Part shown: positions 63,563-64,000 of the stretch, one piece after another
Layout of the letters: each line of letters starts with the position of its first letter
How positions within the stretch are numbered: position 1 is the stretch's first letter
Assembly (NCBI GenBank): GCA_030248195.1
Contig: JASAND010030473.1
Location: forward strand, 62,001 to 126,000
Source: Trissonchulus latispiculum
Taxonomy: Eukaryota; Nematoda; Enoplea; Enoplida; Ironidae
Direction of reading: 5' to 3'
Length of the DNA: 64,000 nt
Position numbers and translations under genes: made by a program
The notes under the pieces: generated by a model
What the model was told of the DNA's origin: nothing
The model's input: the letters and a program-made list of their open reading frames with translations, nothing else
Databases searched by the model: none

Positions 63563-63640
63563 GGCCCTGAGGTGGGGATCGAACCCACACCCTTTAGCGT
63601 TCTAGGCCAACGCTCTACCGGTTGAGCCGTCCAGTGACAA
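63563..63640 (-). mobile_element. tRNA-like sequence (SINE head or tRNA pseudogene)
   Basis: On minus: GACGGCTCAACCGGTAGAGC (D-arm GCTC/GAGC), anticodon arm AGCGTT-GGCCTAG-AACGCT with a 7-base loop, T-arm GTGGGTTCGATCCCCAC intact. The acceptor stem does not pair (CACTGGA against CTCAGGG). With the loop centred on CCT it would read as Arg, but the missing acceptor pairing makes a pseudogene or SINE likelier. Confidence 0.55.
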
Positions 63641-64000
63641 TCGAGTAGGAATGTTTTGATGATCAATTGACATCGGAATCAAAACAGTTTTGATGCAGGT
63701 TTTGATTTTTGATGCACTAAATCAAATCAAATCACTTAAAAATTTAGACAGAAAAAATCAATCAAATCAAATCTAATAAAAATTTATGGTAAAGAAAATC
63801 CATCAAATCAAATCAGTAGTTTTTTCAAGACAAGGTTTTGATTTGATTTGATGATTTTTGATGCGTTCTGATTTTTACCTATTGTGGTATAATTTATATC
63901 AGATTAGCCGTAAAATGTAACCAAAAATTAAGTTTTAAGCTTTCAAGTTTTGAAAATCTCTAGCTTTTCAATGATACTATTTGGAATTCCAATGAATACA
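63641..64000. repeat. ATCAAATCAAATC-rich low-complexity stretch
   Basis: Repeated (ATCAAA/TTTGAT) phrases with GTTTTGATTTGATTTGATG near 63660-63870 form a degenerate, partly inverted array. No gene. Confidence 0.6.

Noticed and set aside
63563..63640. Functional tRNA-Arg gene
   Set aside because: D, anticodon and T arms look good, but the acceptor stem does not pair and flanking tRNA-like SINE heads are common here.

Overview
This is a repeat-rich, AT-rich metazoan nuclear genome window. Evidence: GT-AG introns, DEG/ENaC channel exons, rhodopsin-like GPCRs, a CR1/Jockey-like LINE, tRNA-derived SINEs, and many terminal-inverted-repeat (TIR) and foldback elements. The sequence alone does not settle the phylum; an invertebrate is likely, and no bacterial-style gene organisation is present. 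Most reading frames in the window are not genes.

The gene content is a small family of membrane receptors and channels. (1) A DEG/ENaC sodium-channel gene on + (copy A, exons 693-1087, 3009-3501, 5797-5932) is followed by a convergent GPCR on - (G1, 20585-21970). (2) The same pair recurs: a decayed DEG/ENaC copy on + (copy B, exons 27928-28318, 31905-32397, 32549-32684, 33047-33130), then GPCR G2 on - (34344-36590). (3) A third, broken relative of G1/G2 lies on - at 56422-57265. G1 and G2 share an unusual structure: a 9-base coding exon (Met-Asn-Glu), then one long exon holding all seven helices. (4) A separate rhodopsin-family GPCR on + is split into four exons at 48192-55848; its splice phases match at all three junctions.

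Layout: 0-6 kb, DEG/ENaC A. 6-20 kb, mobile DNA: a Penelope-like TIR fragment, an unknown repeat family in several copies, a 5'-truncated LINE (10.32-12.91 kb) inside it, several foldbacks and a perfect 76-base-arm hairpin. 20.5-22 kb, G1. 22-27.9 kb, nearly empty apart from a SINE. 27.9-33.1 kb, DEG/ENaC B, with a long-TIR transposon (28.5-30.4 kb, 9-base target duplication) in its first intron. 34.3-36.6 kb, G2, with a piggyBac-like MITE and a foldback in its intron. 36.9-48 kb, mobile debris: several MITEs, a strong heat-shock-element array at 42.44 kb, an element with an exact 8-base target duplication at 44.68-45.42 kb, and an LTR plus primer-binding-site candidate followed by a decayed coding stretch. 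48.2-55.8 kb, the four-exon GPCR, whose second intron holds a 3-kb foldback with ~640-base arms. 56.4-64 kb, GPCR pseudogene G3, a GGCCC-rich foldback and a cluster of tRNA-derived SINEs.

The most interesting biology is the repeated convergent DEG/ENaC + GPCR module. One copy appears to lack the exon for the pore-lining second transmembrane helix. The other keeps that exon but carries nonsense and frameshift lesions.
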